From Amycolatopsis orientalis DSM 43388 (GTDB taxonomy: Bacteria > Actinomycetota > Actinomycetes > Mycobacteriales > Pseudonocardiaceae), in NCBI RefSeq assembly GCF_000411975.1, contig NZ_ASXG01000079.1:1-64000 (forward strand): 64,000 bases of DNA, written 5' to 3'. Position numbers and translations under genes: made by a program. Numbering within the stretch: the stretch's first letter is position 1; each line of letters begins with the position of its first letter. The notes below the pieces were generated by a model. That model saw only the letters and a list, made by a program, of their open reading frames with translations, searched no databases and had not been told where the DNA came from. This document shows positions 33,259-41,635 of the stretch, piece after piece.

Positions 33259-33576
33259 GCCGACGAGGTCATCAGCGTGGTGGATGCTCGGGCACCGCGG
33301 TCTGGCCCGGGCACCGGGGGAGATCGCCGAGGAGTCGAGCGGCGGAAGGCCGACGACCGGGAGCCCGGGGCAGCCGCCGGGGCTGGAGGCGGAGAGGACC
33401 GGACGCGGTGCGAGGTCGGCCGGGCGTGCGTCGATGCTGGTGTGCGCGGTGCGCGTGCAGATCGCCGAACAGGAATGGTCCGGGCCGAAAACCAGCCGTC
33501 CGCACCCAAGAGCCTGCCCAGAGGAAACCGCGATTCCCATTCAGCACCGGCGGCCCCACGCCGTTACTATCCGCAC

Positions 33577-34179
33577 ATGGTGTGGGTGCGGACGCTGCTG
33601 ACGACGTTCGTGATACTCGCCGTCGCCTGGTCCGGGGTGGCGCTGACGGTATTCCACCACAGCGGCGGGACGCAGCTGGTCTGGCTCAGCGCCGCGCTGA
33701 TTGTCGTGCTTCCCGCGGTCCTGGGGCGCAGCGGCATCTTCGTCGTGCTGAACCTTTTCGTCGCCGGCCTGCATCTCGTGATGATCTTCATGACCGGACC
33801 GTCCTTGGTCGACGGCTACGTGCTCGAGACGCGGGGCGTGCCGATGCGGGCGAGCGCGACCGGCTACACCGACCACTGGACCGCGGTGCAATTCACGCCG
33901 CCGGACAAATACACGAAGAACGCGCTGGTCGTCGTCACTCCGGACGGGCAACGCGGCCTGGTGGCGGTGGAACACGACAAGCCGGGCAGCACCGTGTCGG
34001 TAGTGGTGGACCCGAAGAAAGCGGTCGACCTGCACCGGCCGGACGAGGTCGGCTTCGGCGTCGGGATCGCCTTCGGGATTGTCGACGCGCTGATGGTTCT
34101 CGGCTGGAATTTCCACGCCGCCCGTTCGGGGGCGAAGAGCCGCCTGCGCCGCGCCGAGCAGGCGTCCGCCGCGACATAG
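33577..34179 (+). CDS. Hypothetical membrane protein
   Basis: 200 aa. Three hydrophobic segments near the N-terminus (about 5-25, 33-50, 52-72), a soluble beta-rich region (VDGYVLETRGVPMRASATGY... VVVTPDGQRGLVAVEHD) and a last membrane helix at about 165-185. Resembles unnamed actinomycete proteins of the DUF3592 general type in layout, but this is only an impression. TACTAT at 33565-33570, 6 nt before the ATG, implies a leaderless transcript. Confidence 0.75.
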   Translation: MVWVRTLLTTFVILAVAWSGVALTVFHHSGGTQLVWLSAALIVVLPAVLGRSGIFVVLNLFVAGLHLVMIFMTGPSLVDGYVLETRGVPMRASATGYTDHWTAVQFTPPDKYTKNALVVVTPDGQRGLVAVEHDKPGSTVSVVVDPKKAVDLHRPDEVGFGVGIAFGIVDALMVLGWNFHAARSGAKSRLRRAEQASAAT

Positions 34180-34216
34180 GCTGCCGGGAACTGGCGGACG
34201 CTGAGCCGGCGGGCGG

Positions 34217-34726
34217 TCACTCCCGTTCGTCCGGGCCTTCCCACTGCAGCAGCAGCTTCCGCAGGTCGTCGTTCATCCGGTCCTGCTCCGCGTGCGGCAG
34301 AACGCGCAGCAGCCGGGCCTCGGTCTGCGTCTTCATCCCGAACACCTCCTGCGCCCGCGCCAGGCCCTCCTCGGTCAGGCTCACCAGGATCTGCCGCCGG
34401 TCTCCGGGGTCGATGTCGCGGCGGACCCAGCCTTTGCGTTCCAGTCCGGCGACGCGCTTGGTCACTCCGCCGGACGTCAGGCGCATGCTGTCCAGCAGCT
34501 GCCCGGCCGAAAGACGGTACGGGGGACCGGCTCGTTTGAGCGCGCCCAGCAGTTCCACTTCCCACAACCCGACCCCGAAGGCGTCGAATTCGCGGCGCAG
34601 TTCCGTTTCCAGCAGGCGGGCGGCGCGCAGCAGGCGGAAGCTCAGCGCCTTGCTCACCCGGTCTTCCGCGCGCACGCCGGTGATCTGCGCCATGACTCCG
34701 TCGACGTGGTCCCGCTCCGCTGGCAT
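34217..34726 (-). CDS. MarR-family transcriptional regulator
   Basis: 169 aa winged helix: LWEVELLGALKRAG, RLSAGQLLDSMRLTSGGVTKRVAGLERKGWV (recognition helix), wing DPGDRRQILVSLTEEG. ATG at 34726. Divergent from an MFS drug-type transporter with an operator-like dyad between them, so it likely represses the transporter until a ligand binds. Confidence 0.92.
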   Translation of the reverse strand: MPAERDHVDGVMAQITGVRAEDRVSKALSFRLLRAARLLETELRREFDAFGVGLWEVELLGALKRAGPPYRLSAGQLLDSMRLTSGGVTKRVAGLERKGWVRRDIDPGDRRQILVSLTEEGLARAQEVFGMKTQTEARLLRVLPHAEQDRMNDDLRKLLLQWEGPDERE

Positions 34727-34743
34727 GGGCGAGTATTCTAACA

Positions 34744-34762
34744 CCAGTAATTATCTTACCGG
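34744..34762. promoter_or_regulatory. MarR-type operator
   Basis: Imperfect 19-bp palindrome CCAGTAATTATCTTACCGG, six of seven outer positions paired, in the 55-bp space between the MarR and MFS start codons. AT-rich compared with the surroundings. Confidence 0.5.
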
Positions 34763-34781
34763 TCTCGAATCAGGACGGTCC

Positions 34782-36731
34782 GTGCACGCTTCTCCTTCCC
34801 CCGAGCCCGATCCGCAGCGCTGGCGCGCCTTGTGGGTGTGCCTGATCGCCGGGTTCATGACGCTGCTCGACGTCAGCATCGTCAACGTCGCGCTGCCCTC
34901 GATGGAGCACGGGATCGGCGCGACGCCCGCGGACGTCTCGTGGGTCGTGTCGGGTTACGCGCTCACGTTCGGTCTCGCGCTGGTGCCGTCGGGGCGGCTC
35001 GGCGACGACTACGGCCGCCGCCGGATGTTTCTGCTCGGGCTGGCGTTGTTCGTCGCGACCAGCGTGCTGTGCGGGGCGGCGCCGAACGCGACGTGGCTCG
35101 TGGCCGCCCGGCTGGGGCAGGGCGTCGCGGGCGGGTTGCTGAACCCGCAGATCATCGGCCTGATGCAGCAGCTGTTCTCCGGCCGCGAGCGCGGCAAGGC
35201 GTTCGGCGCGTTCGGGGCGACGGTCGGGCTCTCCACCGCGATCGGGCCGGTGCTGGGCGGGCTGCTGATCCAGGGCATCGGCGTCGACCAGGGCTGGCGC
35301 TGGGTGTTCTACGTCAACCTGCCGATCGGCGTTCTCGCGATCCTGTTCGGCCTGCGGCTGCTGCCGAAGGACGCGCGCAGCGGCCGCAAGCGGACGCCGG
35401 ACCTGGCCGGCAGCTTGCTGCTCGGCGTGGCGGTCGTGCTGGTGATGCTGCCGCTGATCGAGGAAGAGGAACAGGCGACCTCGCCGCGCTGGTGGCTGAT
35501 GGGCGTCGCGGCCGGGTTGCTCGTGCTGTTCGTGCTGTGGGAGCGCTGGCTCGGCAAGCGCGGCAAGCATCCGCTGGTGAACCTGAAGCTGCTGACCGTG
35601 CGCAGCTACTCGATGGGTTCCGCGCTCGGCATGGTCTATTTCGCCGGGTTCACCGGGATTTTCCTGGTCCTGACGCTCTTTTTCCAGCAGGGCCTCGGCT
35701 ACACGGCGCTGCAGGCCGGCGCGGCGATGCTCGCGTTCGCGATCGGCTCGGCGATTTCGCCGACCATCGGCGGGCGGCTCGTGCACCGGTTCGGCAGGCC
35801 GATGGTCGTCCTCGGGACGCTGCTCGTGGCGATCGGGCTCGCCGCGACCGCGTGGCTCGTCCGCGACTACTCCGGCGCGAACACCGCGTTCGTGCTGGCC
35901 GGGCCGTTGTTCGTCGGCGGGTTCGGCAGCGGGCTGGTGATCTCGCCGAACTCGACGCTCGCCCTGGAGGAAGTCCCGCCCGCGGAAGGCGGCACCGCGG
36001 CCGGCGTGCTGCAGACCGGGCAGCGGATCGGCTCGGCGGTCGGCACCGCGCTCGGCGGGTCGCTGTTCTTCGGCGAACTCGGCCGTTCGCACGGGGACTA
36101 CCACTCCGCGACCGCGCTCGGGCTGATCGGCTCGACCGCGCTGGTCGGGCTCGCGCTGCTGTTCGGCGTCGTCGACGTGCTGCTGTCCCGGACGCGAAAA
36201 GGCCGTCGCACCACCGAAACCAAGCCGCCCGCGGCGATCTCCGGTGCGGTGCGCGGCCTGACTCCGGGCGAAACCGCCTCGGTGTCGCTGACGTCCCTGG
36301 ACACCCACGAAGTGCGCCGCACCACCACCGGCGCGGACCGCACTTTCGCCCTGGACGCCCCGGCGGGCAGCTATCTGCTGCTGGTCCAGGCAGGCGGCCG
36401 GGAACCGGCGGCCCGTCATGTCCAGGTGGGTGCCGAACCGGTCCGCGAGGACGTCGAACTGGCGCGGTCGGTCCGGCTCACCGGCACTGTGCACGCGGTC
36501 CGCGGCCCGTTCCCGGGCGCCCAGGTCGCGGTGCTGGACGCCGAGGGACAGGTCCAGCGGGTGACCGTCACGGACGAGGCCGGTCACTACGCCGTCGACG
36601 ACCTGTTCCCCGGCGAGTACACCGTCGTCGTGACCGGATACCAGCCGGTCGCGGAGCCGGTGCAGCTGACGGCCGAGGGGCCGGCCCGCTTCGACCCGTT
36701 GCTGCGCTTGGTTTCCGCGGACAAGTCCTAG
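34782..36731 (+). CDS. EmrB/QacA-type MFS transporter with C-terminal carboxypeptidase-regulatory-like domains
   Basis: 649 aa. Residues 15-475 are a 14-helix DHA2 drug:H+ antiporter with DVSIVNVALPSM, GRLGDDYGRRRMFL and GPVLGGLL. After a basic linker, residues 490-640 hold two beta-sandwich repeats (ISGAVRGLTPGETASVSL... DAPAGSYLLLVQAGG; LTGTVHAVRGPFPGAQVAVLD... DLFPGEYTVVVTGYQP) like the CarboxypepD-regulatory fold. This appendage is uncommon for DHA2 pumps. GTG start at 34782 with AGGAC upstream. Controlled presumably by the divergent MarR. Its stop shares CTAG with the stop of the convergent gene. Confidence 0.9.
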   Translation: MHASPSPEPDPQRWRALWVCLIAGFMTLLDVSIVNVALPSMEHGIGATPADVSWVVSGYALTFGLALVPSGRLGDDYGRRRMFLLGLALFVATSVLCGAAPNATWLVAARLGQGVAGGLLNPQIIGLMQQLFSGRERGKAFGAFGATVGLSTAIGPVLGGLLIQGIGVDQGWRWVFYVNLPIGVLAILFGLRLLPKDARSGRKRTPDLAGSLLLGVAVVLVMLPLIEEEEQATSPRWWLMGVAAGLLVLFVLWERWLGKRGKHPLVNLKLLTVRSYSMGSALGMVYFAGFTGIFLVLTLFFQQGLGYTALQAGAAMLAFAIGSAISPTIGGRLVHRFGRPMVVLGTLLVAIGLAATAWLVRDYSGANTAFVLAGPLFVGGFGSGLVISPNSTLALEEVPPAEGGTAAGVLQTGQRIGSAVGTALGGSLFFGELGRSHGDYHSATALGLIGSTALVGLALLFGVVDVLLSRTRKGRRTTETKPPAAISGAVRGLTPGETASVSLTSLDTHEVRRTTTGADRTFALDAPAGSYLLLVQAGGREPAARHVQVGAEPVREDVELARSVRLTGTVHAVRGPFPGAQVAVLDAEGQVQRVTVTDEAGHYAVDDLFPGEYTVVVTGYQPVAEPVQLTAEGPARFDPLLRLVSADKS

Positions 36732-37552
36732 TCGGAGACGAGGGCGAGGACCGCCAGCGCCTGGTCCCGCATCGCCACGTCCAGGAACGTCCCGTCGGCG
36801 AGCGCGATCGCGCCCACCCCGGCCTCGGTGGCACCGTCCATTCGGGACAGCAGCTCCCGCGCCCGGGCGACCTCCTCGGCCGTCGGCAGGAAAGCCGCGC
36901 GGATCGTCGGCAGCTGCCCGGGATGGATCGCGGTCCGGCCGCGGAATCCGAGCGCTCGCCCGGCCCGGCAGCTTTCCGCCAGCCCGTCGAGGTCGCGGAC
37001 GTTCGCGTACACCGACATCGCCGGCGGGGGCAGCCGGGCGGCACGGGCGGCGTTCACGATCCGGCTGCGCGCCCAGGTGAGCCCCGCTTCGTCGGCGAGC
37101 CGCAGGTCGGACCGCAGATCCGCCTCGCCCAGCCCGAGCGACGCCGTCCGCGGGGAGGCGAGCGCGATCTCCAACGCCCGCTCCACCCCGAGCGCCGACT
37201 CGATCAGCGGGTGCAATTCCCGTCCCGGCAAAGCCTCGGCGTGCGACCGGACGTCGAGCGAACTCTCGACCTTCGGCAGCCGCGCGCCCACCCACGCCGG
37301 CAACTCGGCGACTGCGGCCACGTCTGCCGCGTGCCAGGGCGTGTCCGGGTGGTTGATGCGCACCTGCACTGGCCGCGATTCGGGCACGTCGGCCAGCAGC
37401 CGGACGGCGTTGTCCCGGGCGGCGTCTTTGCGTGCGGGCGCGACGGCGTCTTCGAGGTCGACCAGCACGACATCGGCGTCCGAATCGAGCGCTTTGGCGA
37501 CGCGGTCGGGCCGGTCGGCCGGGACATACAGCAGGGTCAGCGCGGGCGTCAT
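36728..37552 (-). CDS. CitE-like CoA ester lyase (HpcH/HpaI aldolase family)
   Basis: 274 aa TIM barrel. LLYVPADRPDRVAKALDSDADVVLVDLEDAVAP at 7-39 is the family signature (Asp/Glu metal ligands), with PLIESALGV and GEADLRSDLRL further on. Members cleave malyl-, citramalyl- or methylmalyl-CoA type thioesters. Last gene of the ten-gene operon; the ATG overlaps the CaiB stop (ATGA). The pairing with a CoA transferase suggests activation of an acid and its cleavage to acetyl-CoA or glyoxylate-type products. Confidence 0.9.
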   Translation of the reverse strand: MTPALTLLYVPADRPDRVAKALDSDADVVLVDLEDAVAPARKDAARDNAVRLLADVPESRPVQVRINHPDTPWHAADVAAVAELPAWVGARLPKVESSLDVRSHAEALPGRELHPLIESALGVERALEIALASPRTASLGLGEADLRSDLRLADEAGLTWARSRIVNAARAARLPPPAMSVYANVRDLDGLAESCRAGRALGFRGRTAIHPGQLPTIRAAFLPTAEEVARARELLSRMDGATEAGVGAIALADGTFLDVAMRDQALAVLALVSD

Positions 37553-38757
37553 ACCGCTCCCTCCGCACGCAGCTCGGCGATCCGCGCCGGGGTGAAGCCG
37601 AGCGAGCCGAGGACCTCGTCGGTGTCCGCGCCGTGCGGGCGTCCGGTGAAGCCGATGACCCCGTCGTTGTCGGACAGCCGGAACAGCGGTCCTTGCATCA
37701 ACGTCGTGCCCAGCTCCGGATCGTCGATCTCGTGGATCGTGCCCAGCGCGCGGAACTGCGGGTCCGCGACGATGTCGGCGGCGTCGTAGATCGGCGCGAC
37801 CGCGGCCTGCGCCTCCTCGAACGCGGCCACGACCTCGTCGCGGGTGTGCTGCGCGATCCAGCCGCCGACGGCCTCGTCCAGTTCGTCCGCGTGCGCCGCC
37901 CGGTCCGCGCCGGAGGCGAACCACGGTTCGTCGGCCAGTTCCGGACGGCCGACCAGCCGCACCACGCGTTCCGCGATCGACTGCGCCGACGTGGACACCG
38001 CCACCCACTGCCCGTCGCTCGTGCGGTAGGTGTTGCGCGGCGCGTTGTTCGCGGAACGGTTGCCGGTGCGCGGCTGGACCGTGCCGAGCTGGTCCCACCG
38101 CGTGATCTGCGGCCCGAGCATGGCGAGAATCGGCTCGATGATCGCGACGTCCACGACCTGGCCGCGCCCGCCGGCGGTTCGCCCGGCGAGCGCGACCATG
38201 ATCGCGTACGCGGTGGCCAGCGACGCGACGCCGTCGGCGAGTCCGAACGGCGGCAGCGTCGGCGGGCCGTCCGGTTCGCCGGTGGCCGCGGCGAACCCGC
38301 TCATCGCCTCGGCGAGCGTGCCGAAGCCGGGGCGCGGGGAGTACGGGCCGAACTGGCCGAATCCGGTCACCCGCGCGAGAACCAGCCCTGGATTGCGCGC
38401 GGACAGCTCGTCGTACCCGAGTCCCCAGCGTTCGAGCGTGCCCGGCCGGAAGTTCTCGATCACCACGTCCGCGGTCTCCGCGAGCGCCAGGAACACCTCG
38501 CGCCCGCCGTCGCTGCCCAGGTTCGCGGTGACGGTGCGCTTGTTGCGGCCCAACGTCTTCCACCACAGGTTGACGTCCCCCTTGGCCACCCCGTGCGTGC
38601 GCGAGGGGTCCGGCCGTGACGGATGCTCGACCTTGATCACCTCGGCGCCCATGTCGCCGAGGTGCATCGCGGCCATCGGCCCGGCGAACAACGTCGACGC
38701 GTCCACCACCCGCAGCCCGGCCAGCGCTCCGGCGGAAGCATCCCTCGACACGGTCAT
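37549..38757 (-). CDS. CaiB/BaiF family (type III) CoA-transferase
   Basis: 402 aa. LRVVDASTLFAGPMAAMHLGDMGAEVIKVEHP, the catalytic Asp region within RGQVVDVAIIEPILAM, and NLWWKTLGRNKRTVTANL are standard for the family. It moves CoA between two carboxylic acids. Starts with ATG 38757 in a 4-bp overlap with the preceding gene and overlaps the CitE-like gene by 4 bp, so the two enzymes are made together and probably act in sequence. Confidence 0.92.
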   Translation of the reverse strand: MTVSRDASAGALAGLRVVDASTLFAGPMAAMHLGDMGAEVIKVEHPSRPDPSRTHGVAKGDVNLWWKTLGRNKRTVTANLGSDGGREVFLALAETADVVIENFRPGTLERWGLGYDELSARNPGLVLARVTGFGQFGPYSPRPGFGTLAEAMSGFAAATGEPDGPPTLPPFGLADGVASLATAYAIMVALAGRTAGGRGQVVDVAIIEPILAMLGPQITRWDQLGTVQPRTGNRSANNAPRNTYRTSDGQWVAVSTSAQSIAERVVRLVGRPELADEPWFASGADRAAHADELDEAVGGWIAQHTRDEVVAAFEEAQAAVAPIYDAADIVADPQFRALGTIHEIDDPELGTTLMQGPLFRLSDNDGVIGFTGRPHGADTDEVLGSLGFTPARIAELRAEGAV

Positions 38758-40736
38758 CGCGGCACGTCCCAAGCACAGCGGAAGCCGACGGTCGCGCCCC
38801 GCGCCAGCCCGAATCCCGGCAGCAGCAGCTTCACGCTGTAGTCCGGCGCGTGCCGCCCGCCCTCGACGTACCACTCGGAACCCTCGGCGCGGTAATCGCT
38901 GCCGCCCTTGAGCATCACGAACCTGGTCCTCCCGTCGGAGTGCTCGCTTTCGGTCCAGTTCCACACCGCGGGCGTCCCGCGCCGCAGCTCGCCGGTCTCC
39001 CCGGCGAGCTGCCATTCGTCCTCGGTCGGCAGCCGGCCGCCGCGCCACGCGCAGTACGCCCGGGCGTCGTCGAGGTCCACAAAGGTCACCGGCTCGTCCT
39101 CGGCGGGAGGCCGGCCGTCGACCCAGTGCGCGAGGAACCGATGCGGCTCGACCGGCTGGTATCCAGTAGCCGCAAGGAATTCCGCGAACTCGCCGTTCGT
39201 CACCTCAGTCGTGGCGACCGCGACCGGCGACGCCAGCGAACCGTCGCGCTGCAGGGTGCGCGCGTCGTGCAGCCGAGGCGGCAGCGGCTTCCACTCGTCC
39301 ACATACGGCGCGCCCTGGTACATCCCGGTCTCGCGCCCGCGATACCGAACCGTCAGCACATACGGCCCGGCAGGCACCTCAACCACGTCCGTGAAGGGCT
39401 CCTTGAGGGAATCAGATTCCCTCAAGGAGCCCTTCACGGACGTCGGGCCGGGCTGGAGGCGAACTGCGAGCCGGTGCGGGAAGCGGGCATCGACATCGTG
39501 GGGGAGGGTCGCCACCCGAGACAGCCACGACGGCTCCGCCGCACCGTCCGCGACCCGCAGCAACGCCGAAATCCCGCGTGCCGGCACCCGTCCGTCGGCG
39601 AACAGATCGATCACCGGACCGTCCACCACCGGACCGAGATAATCCGAGTCGCCGCGGTTCACGACCGTCCACAGGGTCCAGTCGCCGAGTTCCCAGCGCG
39701 AGGCGTAAACCCCGGCCGCCTCGGCTTCCGGCGCCAACGGAGCCAACGGCGTCCACTCGCCGTCGCGCAGCAGGTCACCGGCCGCGCGCTGCACCGACAC
39801 CATCCGGCGCACCGTCGCGGCGTCTCGCTGCGACCAGCCGACCCACACGCCGAACACGACTTCCCACACCATCACACCGACGCCGTTCAGCCACGCCGAC
39901 TGCAGTTCTTCGGTGTGGTCGCGGTGCCACCGCCGGACGTGGTGCTGCATGTGCCGCCGCTCGTACCAGTGGGAACGCAGCACGCCCGGCACCGGCGAAT
40001 CGGCGAAGAACTGCGCCCACGACGCCGAATGGTCCTCGATCCGCTCGACCGGCAGCTTCGACTCGCCCTCCAGCACGACCCCGGGCCGCGCGCGTTCGAG
40101 CTGCTCGACCAGCGCCGGATCCGCCTTCTTCAGCGTGTCCAGGAAGACGCCGTCCGCACCGAAATCGGCGAGCACGGCAGAGAGCTCCGTGGCGTCGTCC
40201 TCGGCCCGGCGCGTGCCGACGTCCCACGGGTTGTAGTCCACGAACACCCGCACGCCCGCCGAATGGAACACCTCGACCAGTTCCCGGAGCCCGGGCACGT
40301 CGCGGTAGAAATCCCACTGGTTGCGGTCGTCGAGGCCGATCACCGGGTACGCGTGCCACAGCACGACCGCGTCGAGCCCGCCGAACCGCTGGTGCGCGTC
40401 GGCGAGGAACCGTTCCGGGGTGAACCGGTGCTCCTCGAACGAATACAGCAACTCGTCCCAGAGCCAGACCTGCGCGACGGTGTGGCATCCGGCGGCCCAG
40501 GCGGCCTCCGGCCGGTCGTAGGCGCGGCCGTGATAGCGGTGCCGCTGCTGCGCGTCGGCTCGCCATCGCCGCAGCCGCGCCCGCCATTCCGCGCGGTCGG
40601 CGGGGTCCGCCGGGCCGGCGAAGATCTTGGCCTCGTCCAGCGCGACGAGCTGCTCGGGGGAGAGCGGCGCGCTGAGCGGGACCTCGGTCGGCCGGTCGAT
40701 CGGGCGCGGGACGAGCGGGTCGAACACGTACGTCAT
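38754..40736 (-). CDS. Fusion of a TIM-barrel-like domain with a formylglycine-generating-enzyme-like (SUMF1) domain
   Basis: 660 aa. N-terminal two thirds look like a glycosidase-type barrel: AGCHTVAQVWLWDELLYSF, DAVVLWHAYPVIGL, VRVFVDYNPWDVG, ADGVFLDTLKKAD. Residues about 485-660 are a SUMF1/FGE-sulfatase domain (VATTEVTNGEFAEFLAATGY, ARAYCAWRGGRLPTEDEWQ, TVGFRCAWD). True FGEs use paired cysteines; here only isolated Cys are seen, so a non-oxidase role is likely. Residues about 432-451 are encoded by a perfect palindrome (39385-39443). Both ends overlap neighbours by 4 bp. Confidence 0.8.
   Translation of the reverse strand: MTYVFDPLVPRPIDRPTEVPLSAPLSPEQLVALDEAKIFAGPADPADRAEWRARLRRWRADAQQRHRYHGRAYDRPEAAWAAGCHTVAQVWLWDELLYSFEEHRFTPERFLADAHQRFGGLDAVVLWHAYPVIGLDDRNQWDFYRDVPGLRELVEVFHSAGVRVFVDYNPWDVGTRRAEDDATELSAVLADFGADGVFLDTLKKADPALVEQLERARPGVVLEGESKLPVERIEDHSASWAQFFADSPVPGVLRSHWYERRHMQHHVRRWHRDHTEELQSAWLNGVGVMVWEVVFGVWVGWSQRDAATVRRMVSVQRAAGDLLRDGEWTPLAPLAPEAEAAGVYASRWELGDWTLWTVVNRGDSDYLGPVVDGPVIDLFADGRVPARGISALLRVADGAAEPSWLSRVATLPHDVDARFPHRLAVRLQPGPTSVKGSLRESDSLKEPFTDVVEVPAGPYVLTVRYRGRETGMYQGAPYVDEWKPLPPRLHDARTLQRDGSLASPVAVATTEVTNGEFAEFLAATGYQPVEPHRFLAHWVDGRPPAEDEPVTFVDLDDARAYCAWRGGRLPTEDEWQLAGETGELRRGTPAVWNWTESEHSDGRTRFVMLKGGSDYRAEGSEWYVEGGRHAPDYSVKLLLPGFGLARGATVGFRCAWDVPR
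39385..39443. repeat. Perfect 59-bp palindrome inside a coding region
   Basis: 29-bp arms (39385-39413 and 39415-39443) are exact reverse complements around a single central A (39414). It sits between the two domains of the fusion gene and keeps the frame open, encoding TSVKGSLRESDSLKEPFTDV. Its composition, with runs such as CTCCTTGAGGGAA, differs from the surrounding coding sequence, so it looks inserted. Confidence 0.9.
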
Positions 40737-41635
40737 CGGGCGTTTCCTCCGGTCCCGGACTCAGCGAACTCGGCGACCTCCGCGGCGGTCGGCACCGCGG
40801 ACTGCGCGCCGGGCCGGGTGACCGCGAGCGCGGCGGCGGCCCCGGCGCGTTCGGCGGCTTCCCGGAGCGAACGACCGTCGGCGAGCGCCGCCGCGAGGAC
40901 ACCGCAGAACGTGTCCCCGGCACCGGTCGTGTCCACTGGGGACACCCGGAACCCGGGCAGCTGCACGATTTCCTGCTCCGCGACGACGCAACCGGCCGCG
41001 CCGAGCGTGATCACCACCGCGGATGCGCGTCGTCGCAGGATCCGGGCCAGTTCCTCCGGCGTCCCCGGCGTTCCGGCCAGGTCGGCGGCTTCGTGCTCGT
41101 TGACGACCAGCACGTCCAGATCGAGGTCCGGCAGCGGCCGGGACGGCGCGGCATTGAGCACCATCCGCGCACCGGAGCGCCGGGCCGCCGCGGCAGCGGT
41201 CACCGCGTCGAGCGGGATCTCCAGCTGTGCCAGCACCACGTCCGCTGTCGCGACCCGGCCGAGCTGCTCGTCGGAAAGAGCGAGCCGCGAGTTGGCCCCG
41301 GGCGCGACCACAATGGAGTTCTCGCCGTCCGGCGACACCATGATGAACGCGGTCCCGGTGGCACTTTCCACACGCGACACCAGATCGGTCCGAACCCCGG
41401 CCTTCGCCAACGACGCCAGCAGAAAGTCCGCGCCGTCGTCCGCGCCGAACGCGCCGAGGAACGTCGTCTCCGCCCCGCCGGCGAGCGTCGCGGCCACTGC
41501 CTGATTGGCCCCCTTGCCACCCGGACTCCGCCGGACATCGCCGCCGAGCACGGTCTCGCCCCCGTGCGGCTGCCGCGGAACGTCGACCACGAGATCGACG
41601 TTCGCCGACCCGACAACGACAACTCGGCCGGTCAT
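40733..41635 (-). CDS. PfkB-family carbohydrate kinase, ribokinase-like
   Basis: 300 aa. VVVGSANVDLVVDVPRQPHGGETVLG, the PfkB-1 region PGGKGANQAVAA, and the PfkB-2 region DTTGAGDTFCG with the catalytic Asp near residue 250. The glycine-rich N-terminus and GGKGANQA are closest to ribokinases, so ribose to ribose-5-phosphate is the likely reaction. The gene lies directly after two ADP-ribosylglycohydrolase-type genes, which could release ribose. ATGA overlaps on both sides. Confidence 0.92.
   Translation of the reverse strand: MTGRVVVVGSANVDLVVDVPRQPHGGETVLGGDVRRSPGGKGANQAVAATLAGGAETTFLGAFGADDGADFLLASLAKAGVRTDLVSRVESATGTAFIMVSPDGENSIVVAPGANSRLALSDEQLGRVATADVVLAQLEIPLDAVTAAAAARRSGARMVLNAAPSRPLPDLDLDVLVVNEHEAADLAGTPGTPEELARILRRRASAVVITLGAAGCVVAEQEIVQLPGFRVSPVDTTGAGDTFCGVLAAALADGRSLREAAERAGAAAALAVTRPGAQSAVPTAAEVAEFAESGTGGNAR

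Noticed and set aside
32707..33540. 277-aa reading of the zinc-ribbon gene
   Set aside because: The upstream 168 codons cover the ~48-bp repeats and are Pro/His/Arg-rich without structure; the ATG at 33036 is preferred.
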